Origin: Actinopolymorpha sp. NPDC004070
GTDB lineage: Bacteria > Actinomycetota > Actinomycetes > Propionibacteriales > Actinopolymorphaceae
Assembly: GCF_040610475.1 (NCBI RefSeq)
Contig: NZ_JBEXMJ010000001.1
Location: 310,001-374,000 of the forward strand
DNA length: 64,000 nt
Direction: 5' to 3'
In this document: positions 1 to 7,470 of the stretch, piece by piece
How the letters are laid out: every line of letters begins with the position of its first letter
How positions within the stretch are numbered: position 1 is the stretch's first letter
Position numbers and translations under genes: made by a program
Notes under the pieces: generated by a model
The model's database searches: none
What the model was told of the DNA's origin: nothing
The model's input: only the letters and a program-made list of their open reading frames with translations

Positions 1-69
1 TCGCCGAGATCGATGTTCCCCGCCGTACGAGGTCGAACCCGAGCCTCGCCAGCCGCCGAAGGAGATTCA

Positions 70-792
70 GTGCAGGCCTACGTCTCGCTCTGGTCCGCCG
101 ACCTGCTCGACCTCGGTGCCGCCGTCGACCGGCTCGCCGAGGTCGCCGACGGGTTCCACCTCGACGTGTTCGACGGGCACGCGGTGCCCGACCTGCTCTT
201 CGGTCCCGACGTGGTGGCCGCCCTGCGTGACCGCACCGACGGGCTGCTCGACGTGCACCTGATGGTCGCCCGCCCCGACGACTGGATCGACCGGTTCGCC
301 GACGCGGGTGCCGACCTGATCACCGTGCACACCAGCGCCTGCCCCGACATTCGTACGACCCTGCGGACCATTCGGTCCCGCGGCGTGCGGGCCGGCCTCG
401 GACTGGAGACGCACGAACCCACCAGCCACGCGGTCGCGCACTTCGGCGACGCCGACCGGGTGCTGGTGATGGGCACGGTGGTCGGGGTGAAGGGGTGCGA
501 CCAGGACCCCGCGACGCCGGCGCGGGTCGAGGAGCTGGTCGCCGCGCGTGCGGAGGGCGGCGCCGCGGGATCGGCCCCGCAGGTGGTGGTCGACGGCGGC
601 ATCCGTACGCACACTGTTCCCGCCCTGGCGCGGGCCGGAGCCGACGGCGTGGTGCCCGGCTCGCTGGTTTTCGGTGCCGGCGACCCGGTGGCGGCGGTGC
701 GGTGGCTGCACGCCCTTCCGGCCGGGCCCGGTGACGCGGCCGGTGACACGGAATATTCACCCTCGGAGGGGGATGTGCTGCCGAGGGGGTAA
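70..792 (+). CDS. Ribulose-phosphate 3-epimerase family protein
   Basis: A 240-residue TIM-barrel epimerase of the Rpe family, which interconverts ketopentose (or related) phosphates at C3. The metal and catalytic positions are present: H30 and D32 in FHLDVFDGH, H63 in VHLMV and D175 in VVDGGI. The GTG start at 70 is chosen over the upstream in-frame codon at 13 because it has a good ribosome site (AAGGAG, about 6 bases away) and matches the family N-terminus. The motif that is usually PNLTFGP reads PDLLFGP, and the usual HxEA segment reads VHTSA. This suggests a divergent paralogue, possibly acting on a sugar other than ribulose 5-phosphate. No other sugar gene is visible beside it, so the substrate is uncertain. 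Confidence 0.8.
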   Translation: MQAYVSLWSADLLDLGAAVDRLAEVADGFHLDVFDGHAVPDLLFGPDVVAALRDRTDGLLDVHLMVARPDDWIDRFADAGADLITVHTSACPDIRTTLRTIRSRGVRAGLGLETHEPTSHAVAHFGDADRVLVMGTVVGVKGCDQDPATPARVEELVAARAEGGAAGSAPQVVVDGGIRTHTVPALARAGADGVVPGSLVFGAGDPVAAVRWLHALPAGPGDAAGDTEYSPSEGDVLPRG

Positions 793-848
793 GGAGACTC
801 TCGCCGAAGTCCACGGGTGTGCCGTGGTGACTCGAAGAGAGGTGCACG

Positions 849-992
849 ATGATGGGGTCCAGGTCCCGGATGAAAGACATGCGTGGCGGCGCTCGCCGTC
901 CGCGTCGCGCCCTGAAGGCGATGGGCATGGTGGCCGGTCTGGTCTGCGTGGCCGCCGCCACCGCGGCGATGGCGCGCCGCTCGAAGCACTGA
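849..992 (+). CDS. Small single-pass membrane protein (47 aa)
   Basis: An unrecognised short ORF. ATG 849 follows a GAGAGG ribosome site. The product begins with a strongly basic segment rich in R, K and M (residues 4-24), then has one hydrophobic helix (about 25-41, MGMVAGLVCVAAATAAM) and ends in RRSKH. Charges on both sides would make orientation ambiguous. It lies between the epimerase and the glycerophosphodiesterase gene on the same strand. The good start signal and coherent membrane-protein architecture support a real gene, but no family is recognised and a chance ORF in GC-rich DNA cannot be excluded. Confidence 0.4.
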   Translation: MMGSRSRMKDMRGGARRPRRALKAMGMVAGLVCVAAATAAMARRSKH

Positions 993-1363
993 GCCGTCGG
1001 TCTACTCGGCGTGAGCTGCCGGCCCACCGGATCCGCCTCGGCGCGCCGGGCCGAGCGGGTCCGGTGATCGGCCCGGTGGTGTTGGCGGGCTGACGAGCAG
1101 GCTGCCCGGCTCGGCTCCGTGATTCGCCGACGGCGGCAGTCGCCGACCGCGCCAGCGGTTCGGGACCTTCGGCGCCTCGGTTCGGTGGCCGGCCCTGAGC
1201 ACCCGACTGGACGTTCCCGGTCGGTGTCGGCCAATCTTGATCGGCAGAGATCAGCGAAGATCAGCGAGAAACCAGCAGAGATCGACCACGATCAGCGGGC
1301 CCACTCGTCCCGGGCCCGCTTCGCCATGTCCGGCACCGGTGCACCGCCAGGAGGATTCGCTCG
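993..1363 (+). other. Intergenic region upstream of the glycerophosphodiesterase gene
   Basis: 371 bases with no convincing gene. Reading frames that cross it have no ribosome site and no recognisable protein. The only local structure is a less GC-rich stretch at about 1236-1300 with three copies of GATCAGCG (1249-1256, 1259-1266, 1290-1297), plus related GAGATC and TTGATCGG words. A transcription start for the downstream gene probably lies here, but no clear promoter was found. Confidence 0.4.
1249..1297 (+). repeat. Short direct repeats (GATCAGCG x3)
   Basis: Three exact copies of the 8-mer GATCAGCG start at 1249, 1259 and 1290. They sit about 70-115 bases before the glycerophosphodiesterase start. 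They could be operator half-sites or simple low-complexity drift; there is nothing to decide between these. Confidence 0.35.
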
Positions 1364-2599
1364 ATGCGTACGCCCGCTCCTTCCCACGACAACGGAGACC
1401 ACGCCGACGTGGCCCGCGACCACGACACGCCGCCTGTCCTCGTCGTCGCCCACCGCGGTGCGTCGGGGGTGGCGCCGGAGAACACCGTCGCGGCGATCCG
1501 GGCGGCCGCGCGGGAGGGTGCGGACTTCGCCGAGGTCGACGTGGTGCTGACCCGCGACGGCGTGCCGGTCCTCTTCCACGACAACACGTTGGTACGCACC
1601 ACCGACGTGGCCACGGTCTTCCCCGACCGGGCGCCCTGGCAGCCCGGGGACTTCACCCTCGCCGAGCTGCGGCGACTGGACGCGGGCTCCTGGTTCGCCG
1701 ACAGCTTCGCCGGTGAACGCATCCCGACGCTCGCCGAGGCGCTCGCAGCACTCGACGAGTACGGCATCGGGTTGTGGGCCGAGCTCAAGGGCGCCAACCG
1801 GCATCCGGACTTCGTGCCGGCGGTCGCCGAGGTGCTGCGCAACACCCCGGGCGGCTGGCTGACCGCACCGGACCGGCACCGGCGCTTCGTCGCCACGTCG
1901 TTCTACTTCGACCCGCTGGCGAAGTTCGCCGCCGAGATCGACCACGCGGTTCCGCTCGGCGGCATCGTCGAGTCGGTGCCCGGCGACGAGACCCTCCAGC
2001 AGGTCGGTGGCTGGATGGACTACTTCATCCCGAACTTCCGGCGGCTGCGTCCCGGTGACCTGGTGCGCATCCGGGCGGCCGGGATGCGACCGGCGTTCTG
2101 GTGCCCGAACCACCCTGCCGCGGTCGCCTCGCTGGCCGCTCAGGGCGCGACCGCGGTGATCCAGAACTACCCCGGGGTGGCCCGGGCGGTGCTGGACGGG
2201 CAGCCGGCGTTCCCGGCGCAGACGGTGGTCGTCGAACGCGTCGAGGACGCCACGACGAACGGCTCCGCCGAGGCCGCCGACAGCGGCCGGTACGCCATCC
2301 TGCGCAACCTGACCGCCGAGCCGGTCGACCTCGGGGGATGGTACGTACGCGACGACCCGGGCGTACGGCTGCCGATCGGGCCGGGCGTGACGATCCCTGC
2401 GCGCGGGACGCTGGAGGTGCACGCGGGCCCGGGCCAGGTCGGCGGTCACGACGGGCGGGAGGACGGCCGGAAGGACGGGCCGGTCCGGCACTTCGCCGAG
2501 CCCTCCGGTCCCGGTTTCGCCCGCGGCCGCAACAGCGTGGCCCTGCACCGACCCGACGGGGTGGTGGTCGACGTCGCGGTCGACGAGCCGACCGCGTAA
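1364..2599 (+). CDS. Glycerophosphodiester phosphodiesterase with C-terminal lamin-tail domain
   Basis: A 411-residue enzyme of the GDPD family, which hydrolyses glycerophosphodiesters to glycerol 3-phosphate and an alcohol. ATG 1364 follows AGGAGG. Residues about 25-285 form the GDPD barrel: AHRGASGVAPENT (H30, R31, E39), EVDVVLTRDG (E57, D59) and FHDN (H72). Residues about 305-408 resemble a lamin-tail domain (LTD): YAILRNLTAEPVDLGGWYVR, then VTIPARGTLEVHAG and a closing NSVALHRPDGVVVDVAV, separated by a charged G/D/R-rich insert. LTD is an Ig-like fold often attached to secreted nucleases and phosphatases. No signal peptide is visible, which is odd for that architecture. The enzyme assignment is firm; the role of the tail domain is inferred. 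Confidence 0.85.
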   Translation: MRTPAPSHDNGDHADVARDHDTPPVLVVAHRGASGVAPENTVAAIRAAAREGADFAEVDVVLTRDGVPVLFHDNTLVRTTDVATVFPDRAPWQPGDFTLAELRRLDAGSWFADSFAGERIPTLAEALAALDEYGIGLWAELKGANRHPDFVPAVAEVLRNTPGGWLTAPDRHRRFVATSFYFDPLAKFAAEIDHAVPLGGIVESVPGDETLQQVGGWMDYFIPNFRRLRPGDLVRIRAAGMRPAFWCPNHPAAVASLAAQGATAVIQNYPGVARAVLDGQPAFPAQTVVVERVEDATTNGSAEAADSGRYAILRNLTAEPVDLGGWYVRDDPGVRLPIGPGVTIPARGTLEVHAGPGQVGGHDGREDGRKDGPVRHFAEPSGPGFARGRNSVALHRPDGVVVDVAVDEPTA

Positions 2600-2755
2600 G
2601 GTATCCCCGGCTGCCGAGGGAGATCGATGCCCGGCGGGCCGGCGACGCCTGTTGCCGGCTCCGGTTCGCGTGGTCCGAGTGGATGTGACCGACAGGTCGT
2701 GTCGTGCCCGGATCGGGCGGTTCGCACCAAGGACGCCGCTTCGGCGGTATCCCGG

Positions 2756-2785
2756 TGTCGAGGGGGTTCGGAGCTCTTGTATTCT
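2756..2785 (+). promoter_or_regulatory. Probable promoter for tRNA-Thr / tRNA-Met
   Basis: A -10 hexamer TATTCT (2780-2785) lies 12 bases before the tRNA, with a poor -35 (TGTCGA, 2756-2761) 18 bases upstream. The same TATTCT hexamer serves the rplJ and rplM promoters. Confidence 0.5.
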
Positions 2786-2797
2786 CGGTTGTCGCTC

Positions 2798-2870
2798 GCC
2801 CCAATAGCTCAGTCGGTAGAGCGTCTCCATGGTAAGGAGAAGGTCTACGGTTCGATTCCGTATTGGGGCT
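2798..2870 (+). tRNA. tRNA-Thr (anticodon GGT)
   Basis: A full 73-base cloverleaf. Acceptor stem GCCCCAA pairs with TTGGGGC, discriminator T; D stem GCTC/GAGC; anticodon stem TCTCC/GGAGA with loop ATGGTAA (anticodon GGT); T stem TACGG/CCGTA with TTCGATT loop. The CCA end is not encoded. Confidence 0.97.
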
Positions 2871-2912
2871 CTGTGGCCGGAGCCGCCCACTCGGGCGGCC
2901 AACCGGTCCGGC

Positions 2913-2985
2913 GGCGGTGTAGCTCAGACGGTAGAGCAAGCGGCTCATAATCGCTGTGTCGCCGGTTCGAGTCCGGCCACCGCTA
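2913..2985 (+). tRNA. tRNA-Met (anticodon CAT), elongator type
   Basis: A 73-base cloverleaf. Acceptor GGCGGTG pairs with CACCGCT (first pair a G-U wobble), discriminator A; D stem GCTC/GAGC; anticodon loop CTCATAA (CAT); T stem GCCGG/CCGGC with TTCGAGT. The position just before rpmG and the paired first base indicate elongator rather than initiator tRNA-Met. CCA is not encoded. Confidence 0.95.
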
Positions 2986-2991
2986 CGACCG

Positions 2992-3029
2992 CGGCCAGCC
3001 GGTGGGAGACCACCGGCGTGGCCGTTCTT
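2992..3029 (+). terminator. Intrinsic terminator after tRNA-Met
   Basis: A hairpin with outer stem CGGCCA/TGGCCG, inner stem CCGGTGG/CCACCGG and a GAGA loop, followed by the T-rich TTCTT. It separates the tRNA pair from rpmG. Confidence 0.65.
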
Positions 3030-3086
3030 GCATGACTGCGTACCATTGCAGGACCGACTGTCCCGACGGATCACAAGAGGCATCCC

Positions 3087-3257
3087 GTGGCTAGCAAGAG
3101 TTCCGACGTCCGCCCCAAGATCACCTTGGCGTGCACCGAGTGCCGGGAGCGCAACTACATCACGCGCAAGAACCGTCGTAACGACCCCGACCGGCTCGAG
3201 ATCAAGAAGTTCTGCCCGCGCTGCCGGACCCACCGCGCGCACCGCGAGACTCGCTAG
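3087..3257 (+). CDS. rpmG: 50S ribosomal protein L33
   Basis: A 56-residue L33 with GTG start. It is a zinc-ribbon (C+) form with CTEC (C16, C19) and CPRC (C43, C46), so it depends on zinc and is not the cysteine-less paralogue made under zinc limitation. It sits between the tRNA pair and the dehydratase genes, a conserved actinobacterial position. A strong terminator follows 20 bases after the stop. A possible -10 TACCAT lies at 3041-3046 without a good -35. Confidence 0.95.
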   Translation: MASKSSDVRPKITLACTECRERNYITRKNRRNDPDRLEIKKFCPRCRTHRAHRETR

Positions 3258-3277
3258 GTTCTCGACGCTCCGCGTCG

Positions 3278-3315
3278 AAAGGGCCGCCCCACCCGATGGT
3301 GGGAGCGGCCCTTTT
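3278..3315 (+). terminator. Intrinsic terminator after rpmG
   Basis: A near-perfect hairpin of about 16 bp: AAAGGGCCGC pairs with GCGGCCCTTT, with inner CCCACC/GGTGGG, a one-base bulge and a 4-base CGAT loop. It is flanked by A and T runs, so it should work in either direction. Confidence 0.85.
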
Positions 3316-3327
3316 CGCGTGCCCGGA

Positions 3328-3360
3328 GTGCGCCGGGAGTGCGCCGGGAGTGCGCCGGGA
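3328..3360 (+). repeat. 11-bp tandem repeat, three exact copies
   Basis: The unit GTGCGCCGGGA occurs exactly at 3328-3338, 3339-3349 and 3350-3360. A degenerate copy lies on each side (GTGCCCGGA before, GTGTGCTCGGA after). It falls between the rpmG terminator and the first dehydratase gene, about one helical turn per unit. Confidence 0.8.
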
Positions 3361-3424
3361 GTGTGCTCGGACACCTGACCGGGCGCGGGGACTCCGGCCG
3401 GTCCGCTCCGGTACGGTCGCGTAC

Positions 3425-3874
3425 ATGCCCGTCGACTCCACGCTGGTCGGCCGAACCTACGCGACGAAGACGCCGTACGAAGTCGGCCGCGAGAAGATCC
3501 GCGAGTTCGCCGATGCCGTCGGCGACCCCAGTCCCGTCTACCGCGACCCCGACGCCGCTCGCGCGCTCGGCCACCCGGACGTGGTGGCCCCGCCGACTTT
3601 CCCGATCGTGGTGGCGTTCCAGCTGCTGAACGAGCTGTTCGCCGACCCCACCACCGGGCTCGCGCTCCACCGGGTCGTGCATGCCGACCAGAAGTTCGCC
3701 GCCGACCGGCCCATCCACCCCGGCGACGAGCTGGTGGCCACGCTCACGATCGAGAGCGTGCGCCAGGTCGCCGGCACCGACCTGATCCTCACCCGCACCG
3801 ACATCCGGACCGCCGACGGCGCACCTGTCTGCACCGCGCGGGCGAGCGTCGTCCACCGCGAGGAGGCCGCATGA
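3425..3874 (+). CDS. MaoC-type dehydratase, HadA-like subunit
   Basis: A 149-residue hot-dog-fold protein like the N-terminal half of MaoC dehydratases and HadA of mycobacteria. In that system HadA/HadB dehydrate (3R)-hydroxyacyl-ACP during fatty-acid elongation. The start is ATG 3425 (MPVDSTLVGRTYATKTPYEV); longer in-frame extension would run into the terminator. It carries the family segments FADAVGDPSPVYRDPDAA and VVAPPTFPIV but lacks the D-x4-H catalytic pair, which is in the partner. It overlaps the next gene by ATGA, so the two are translationally coupled. The role in an organism that may lack mycolates is uncertain. Confidence 0.8.
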   Translation: MPVDSTLVGRTYATKTPYEVGREKIREFADAVGDPSPVYRDPDAARALGHPDVVAPPTFPIVVAFQLLNELFADPTTGLALHRVVHADQKFAADRPIHPGDELVATLTIESVRQVAGTDLILTRTDIRTADGAPVCTARASVVHREEAA

Positions 3875-4305
3875 CCGCCGCACGCGTTCCGGCGTACGAC
3901 GAGGTGGAGAAGGGCACCGAGCTGCCCTCGGTCAGCGTCCGGGTGCGCCGCGAGGACCTCGTCCGCTACGCCGGAGCCTCCGGCGACTTCAACCGCATCC
4001 ACTGGAACGCCCGGGTGGCCCGCGAGGTCGGCCTGCCCGACGTGATCGCGCACGGCATGCTCACCATGGGCGCCGGTGCCCGGGTGCTCACCGAGTGGGC
4101 GGTCGATCCGGCCCGGGTGGTGGAGTACTCCGTCCGGTTCACCCGCCCGGTGACCGTCCCCGACGACGACGAGGGAGTGACGGTGACGTTCGGGGCGAAG
4201 GTCGCCGACAAGCTGCCCGACCGCGTGGTACGGGTCGACCTCACCGCCGTCGCCGGCGGCGAGAAGGTCTTCGGCGCCGCCCGGGCCATGGTCCGGCTGG
4301 ACTGA
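3871..4305 (+). CDS. MaoC-type dehydratase, HadB-like catalytic subunit
   Basis: A 144-residue MaoC/R-hydratase domain. The catalytic dyad is visible in GDFNRIHWN (D39 and H44), followed by VIAHGMLTMG. It is coupled by ATGA to the HadA-like gene and stops three bases before murB. In mycobacteria the equivalent pair sits in the same place (rpmG-hadA-hadB ... tRNA-Trp-secE-nusG), so this is the conserved acyl-ACP dehydratase pair. It probably acts on fatty-acyl thioesters in the cytoplasm. Confidence 0.85.
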   Translation: MTAARVPAYDEVEKGTELPSVSVRVRREDLVRYAGASGDFNRIHWNARVAREVGLPDVIAHGMLTMGAGARVLTEWAVDPARVVEYSVRFTRPVTVPDDDEGVTVTFGAKVADKLPDRVVRVDLTAVAGGEKVFGAARAMVRLD

Positions 4306-4308
4306 CCC

Positions 4309-5385
4309 GTGCCCGATCATCTCTCCACCCCCGAACGCCGGTCCGTGCCCGAACGCACCGGCGTCCCGCTCGCCGGGCTCACCACGCTCCGTCTCGGCGG
4401 CCCGGCCAAGCGGCTGGTCGAGGTCGCCGACGAGGCCGCCCTGCTCGACGTGGTGCGCGAGGCCGACGCCTCGGGCGAGCCGCTGCTGGTGCTCGGTGGC
4501 GGCAGCAACGTCGTGGTCGCCGACGAGGGCTTCGCGGGCACCGTCCTGCACGTGTGCACCCGGGGCGTACGGGTGGAGTCGCAGGACTCCTGCGGCGGCG
4601 CCGTCGTCCGGGTCGCGGCGGGGGAGAACTGGGACAGCCTGGTCGCCCGAGCCGTCGCCGAGGGCTGGGTGGGTGTCGAGGCGCTGTCGGGGATACCCGG
4701 GCTGGTCGGCGCCGCGCCGATCCAGAACATCGGCGCCTACGGCCAGGAGGTCGCGCAGACCCTCGCTCAGGTGCGGGTGTGGGACCGGGAGGACGCGGCC
4801 GTACGCACGTTCGCCGCGCGGGAGTGCGGCTTCGGCTACCGCACCAGCAGGTTCAAGCGGTCACCCCAGCGCTACGTCGTCCTGGAGGTCGTGTTCCAGC
4901 TCCGGCTGGGGGAGCTGGGCGCGCCGGTGCAGTACGCCGAGCTCGCCCGCACCCTCGGGGTCGAACTCGGCACGCGGGCACCGTCGGCCGACGTCCGGGC
5001 CGCGGTGCTGGGCCTGCGGGCGGGCAAGGGCATGGTGCTCGACGCCGCCGACCACGACACCTGGAGCGCAGGGTCGTTCTTCACCAACCCGGTGATCCCG
5101 GCGGAGGCGGCGGCCGGGCTGCCCGCGAAGGCGCCCCGCTTCCCGGCAGGGGACGGGCAGGTCAAGACGAGCGCGGCCTGGCTGATCGAGCACGCCGGGT
5201 TCGGCAAGGGGTACGGCACCGGACCGGCTCGCCTTTCCAGCAAGCACACGCTGGCCCTCACCAACACCGGCTCCGCCACCACCGCCGACCTGCTGGCACT
5301 GGCCCGGGAGATCCGGGCGGGCGTCCTGGGCAGGTTCGGTGTCGACCTCGTGAACGAACCCGTCCTGGTCGGCTGCGAGCTGTAG
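4309..5385 (+). CDS. murB: UDP-N-acetylenolpyruvoylglucosamine reductase (MurB)
   Basis: A 358-residue FAD enzyme that reduces UDP-GlcNAc-enolpyruvate to UDP-MurNAc in peptidoglycan synthesis. FAD-binding segments are LVLGGGSNVVVADEGF and SGIPGLVGAAPIQNIGAYGQ. YRTSRFK carries the conserved Arg, SAGSFFTNPV the catalytic Ser, and VNEPVLVG the C-terminal Glu. The GTG start lies 3 bases after the HadB-like stop, so it is probably in the same operon. It ends 35 bases before the convergent deaminase gene. Confidence 0.95.
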   Translation: MPDHLSTPERRSVPERTGVPLAGLTTLRLGGPAKRLVEVADEAALLDVVREADASGEPLLVLGGGSNVVVADEGFAGTVLHVCTRGVRVESQDSCGGAVVRVAAGENWDSLVARAVAEGWVGVEALSGIPGLVGAAPIQNIGAYGQEVAQTLAQVRVWDREDAAVRTFAARECGFGYRTSRFKRSPQRYVVLEVVFQLRLGELGAPVQYAELARTLGVELGTRAPSADVRAAVLGLRAGKGMVLDAADHDTWSAGSFFTNPVIPAEAAAGLPAKAPRFPAGDGQVKTSAAWLIEHAGFGKGYGTGPARLSSKHTLALTNTGSATTADLLALAREIRAGVLGRFGVDLVNEPVLVGCEL

Positions 5386-5420
5386 ACCCACCCTGTCGCG
5401 CGCCCGGGCCGGGCGGCCGG

Positions 5421-7469
5421 TCACAGGCCGAGGGCGGCCCGGAGGTCCGGCCGGCGCAACTGGTCCGCGCACCAGGCGAAGTGCCCGTCACCCCCGGCCG
5501 GGTCGTACGCGTTGGCTCCGGCGATCGCGTAGCAGGCGCGATAGAGGTGCAGCAACGGCGGCGGGTAACCGAACTCCGCGACTATCCGGCCGCTCAGCGT
5601 CTCGTCGATCTCCCGTGCCCGCGGGCCGTACATGTCGAAGAACCCCGCGGCCAAGGAGGCGTCGAACGCCGGGTCGCCGGCAGTGGTCAGGAAGCCCCAG
5701 TCCAGGACCGCGGTCACCCGCAGGGCACCATCGCCTTCGCCGACCGGCTCGACCAGGACGTTCGGTGGGCACAGGTCGCCGTGCACGATCGCGGCCTCGC
5801 CGTCGGGCAGGGCGCGCAGTCCCGCCCGGACCCGCTCCAGCAGCGCGTCGAAGTCGGGCACCGCGGACCGCAGCACGTCGGCGTACACCTCGGCCCTGCG
5901 GTCGACCAGTGCGCGCAGCGCGGCCGGCCAGGACGAGCCCGCGTCACGGTAGAAGGTGTCCGCCTCGGCCATCACCGGCAACGCCCGGGCCGACGGGCCG
6001 CCCTTGGTGTCGCGCAGGGCGGCGAGTACGTCGACGAAGGTACGCAGGGCCGTCTCGGTCGGGCCGTGGGCCTCGACGAACTCCGACAGCGGCCGGCCGT
6101 GCAGCCGGCGTTCGATCGTGACCGGCGTACCGTCGACGGTCCGCACGGCGTGGATGCACGGCGTGACGAACGGCAGCCCGGCGGCGTCCAGGTCGGCGTA
6201 GAAGTCCCGCAGCCGGTGCAGGGCGGCCGGTGAGTGACGGAACCAGACCTTCGCCACCGTGTCGTCGTCCACGGCCCAGACGACGCCGTCCATGCCGGCG
6301 CCGAGCGGCTTCTCGACCGGCAGGCCGAGCGCCCGTATCCGGTCCGCCCACCACTCCGGCCCACTCGTGTCCGGCAGGGGAGCGCTGCCGCCCGCCCGGA
6401 GCTGCTCGCGTTCGGGTGGTTCAGGCGTCCCGGACGTCTCCTCGGGGGCCAGCCAGCGATCCACGCCGTGCAGCAGCCGGTCCCGCACGGGTGCCGGCGC
6501 CGTCGAGGCGCGTACCGACATCCGGGCCAGCTCGGCGAGTTCGGCGTCGGTGAAACCGAGCCCTCTGGCCAGTTCGTACTGCCCGACCAGCCGGACCCCG
6601 AACAGCAGCGGGTCGTCGGCACCCAGCGCGATCTGCGCCCCGGCGTCGAACAGCTTCCGCAGCGGCACGACGTCGGCCTCGGGGTAGACACCCAGCGCGA
6701 CGTTGGACGCCGGGCAGACCTCCAGCGGCACCCCGGCCGCGGCGACCCGGTCCAGCAGCGCGGGGTCCTCCACCGTGCGCACGCCGTGCCCCACCCGGGT
6801 CGCGCCGAGCCGGTCCAGGCAGGCGCGCACGCTGTCCGGGCCACACAGCTCACCGCCGTGCGGCATCGAGCCCAGCCCCGCCTCGGTCGCGATGCGGAAC
6901 GCCCGGGCGAACTCCTCGGTCCGCCCCCGCCGCTCGTCGTTGGACAGCCCGAACCCGACCACGCCGTGCCCGGCGTACTGCGTGGCCAGCCGGGCGAGCG
7001 TCCGCGCGTCCAGCGGGTGCCGGGTGCGGTTGGCGGCGATCACCAGGCCGACGCCCACCCCGGTCCGGTCGGCGGCATCGCGTACGGCGTCAAGCACGAG
7101 CTCGGTGAACGCGGTGATGCCGCCGAACCTGCTCCCATAGCCGGAGGGGTCGACCTGGATCTCCAGCCAACCCGACCCCTCGCGCGCCTCGTCCTCGACG
7201 GTCTCCCGCACCAGCCGGCGTACGTCGTCGGCGGTGACCAGCACCGACCGGGCGATGTCGTACAGCCGCTGGAAGCGGAACCAGCCCTTCTCGTCGGTGG
7301 CCAGCAGCTGCGGCGGCCACTCGTCCCGCAACGCCTCGGGCAGGTGGAGGCCGTGCTGCCCGGCCAGCTCGACCAGCGTCTCGTGCCGCATCGACCCGGT
7401 GAAGTGCAGGTGCAGATGCGCCTTCGGGAGCGTGTCGAGCGGGCGTACGCCGGGGCGGGCTCCGCTCAC
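5421..7469 (-). CDS. Adenosine deaminase-like / aminoglycoside phosphotransferase-like fusion protein
   Basis: A single 682-residue frame joining two enzymes. Residues about 10-345 are an adenosine-deaminase-type metal amidohydrolase: HLHF (H20, H22), PHGGE (H204, E207), GHGVR (H228) and ALGADDP (D285). Residues about 378-675 are an APH/choline-kinase fold: nucleotide loop PLGAGMDGVV, a likely ATP-binding K407, VHGDLCPPN (H563, D565, N570) and VLDWGF (D590). A Pro/Glu-rich linker (about 343-372) joins them. GTG 7469 lies one base after the aminotransferase stop, so the two are co-transcribed. The first half probably deaminates adenosine or a related nucleoside. The kinase substrate is unknown. 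All the expected catalytic residues are present in both halves. Confidence 0.85.
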   Translation of the reverse strand: MSGARPGVRPLDTLPKAHLHLHFTGSMRHETLVELAGQHGLHLPEALRDEWPPQLLATDEKGWFRFQRLYDIARSVLVTADDVRRLVRETVEDEAREGSGWLEIQVDPSGYGSRFGGITAFTELVLDAVRDAADRTGVGVGLVIAANRTRHPLDARTLARLATQYAGHGVVGFGLSNDERRGRTEEFARAFRIATEAGLGSMPHGGELCGPDSVRACLDRLGATRVGHGVRTVEDPALLDRVAAAGVPLEVCPASNVALGVYPEADVVPLRKLFDAGAQIALGADDPLLFGVRLVGQYELARGLGFTDAELAELARMSVRASTAPAPVRDRLLHGVDRWLAPEETSGTPEPPEREQLRAGGSAPLPDTSGPEWWADRIRALGLPVEKPLGAGMDGVVWAVDDDTVAKVWFRHSPAALHRLRDFYADLDAAGLPFVTPCIHAVRTVDGTPVTIERRLHGRPLSEFVEAHGPTETALRTFVDVLAALRDTKGGPSARALPVMAEADTFYRDAGSSWPAALRALVDRRAEVYADVLRSAVPDFDALLERVRAGLRALPDGEAAIVHGDLCPPNVLVEPVGEGDGALRVTAVLDWGFLTTAGDPAFDASLAAGFFDMYGPRAREIDETLSGRIVAEFGYPPPLLHLYRACYAIAGANAYDPAGGDGHFAWCADQLRRPDLRAALGL

Positions 7470-7470
7470 G

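Noticed and set aside
4095..6233. A 712-codon plus-strand frame spanning hadB, murB and the antisense of the fusion gene.
   Set aside because: Arg/Gly/Pro-rich shadow with no family resemblance; true genes in other frames are unambiguous.
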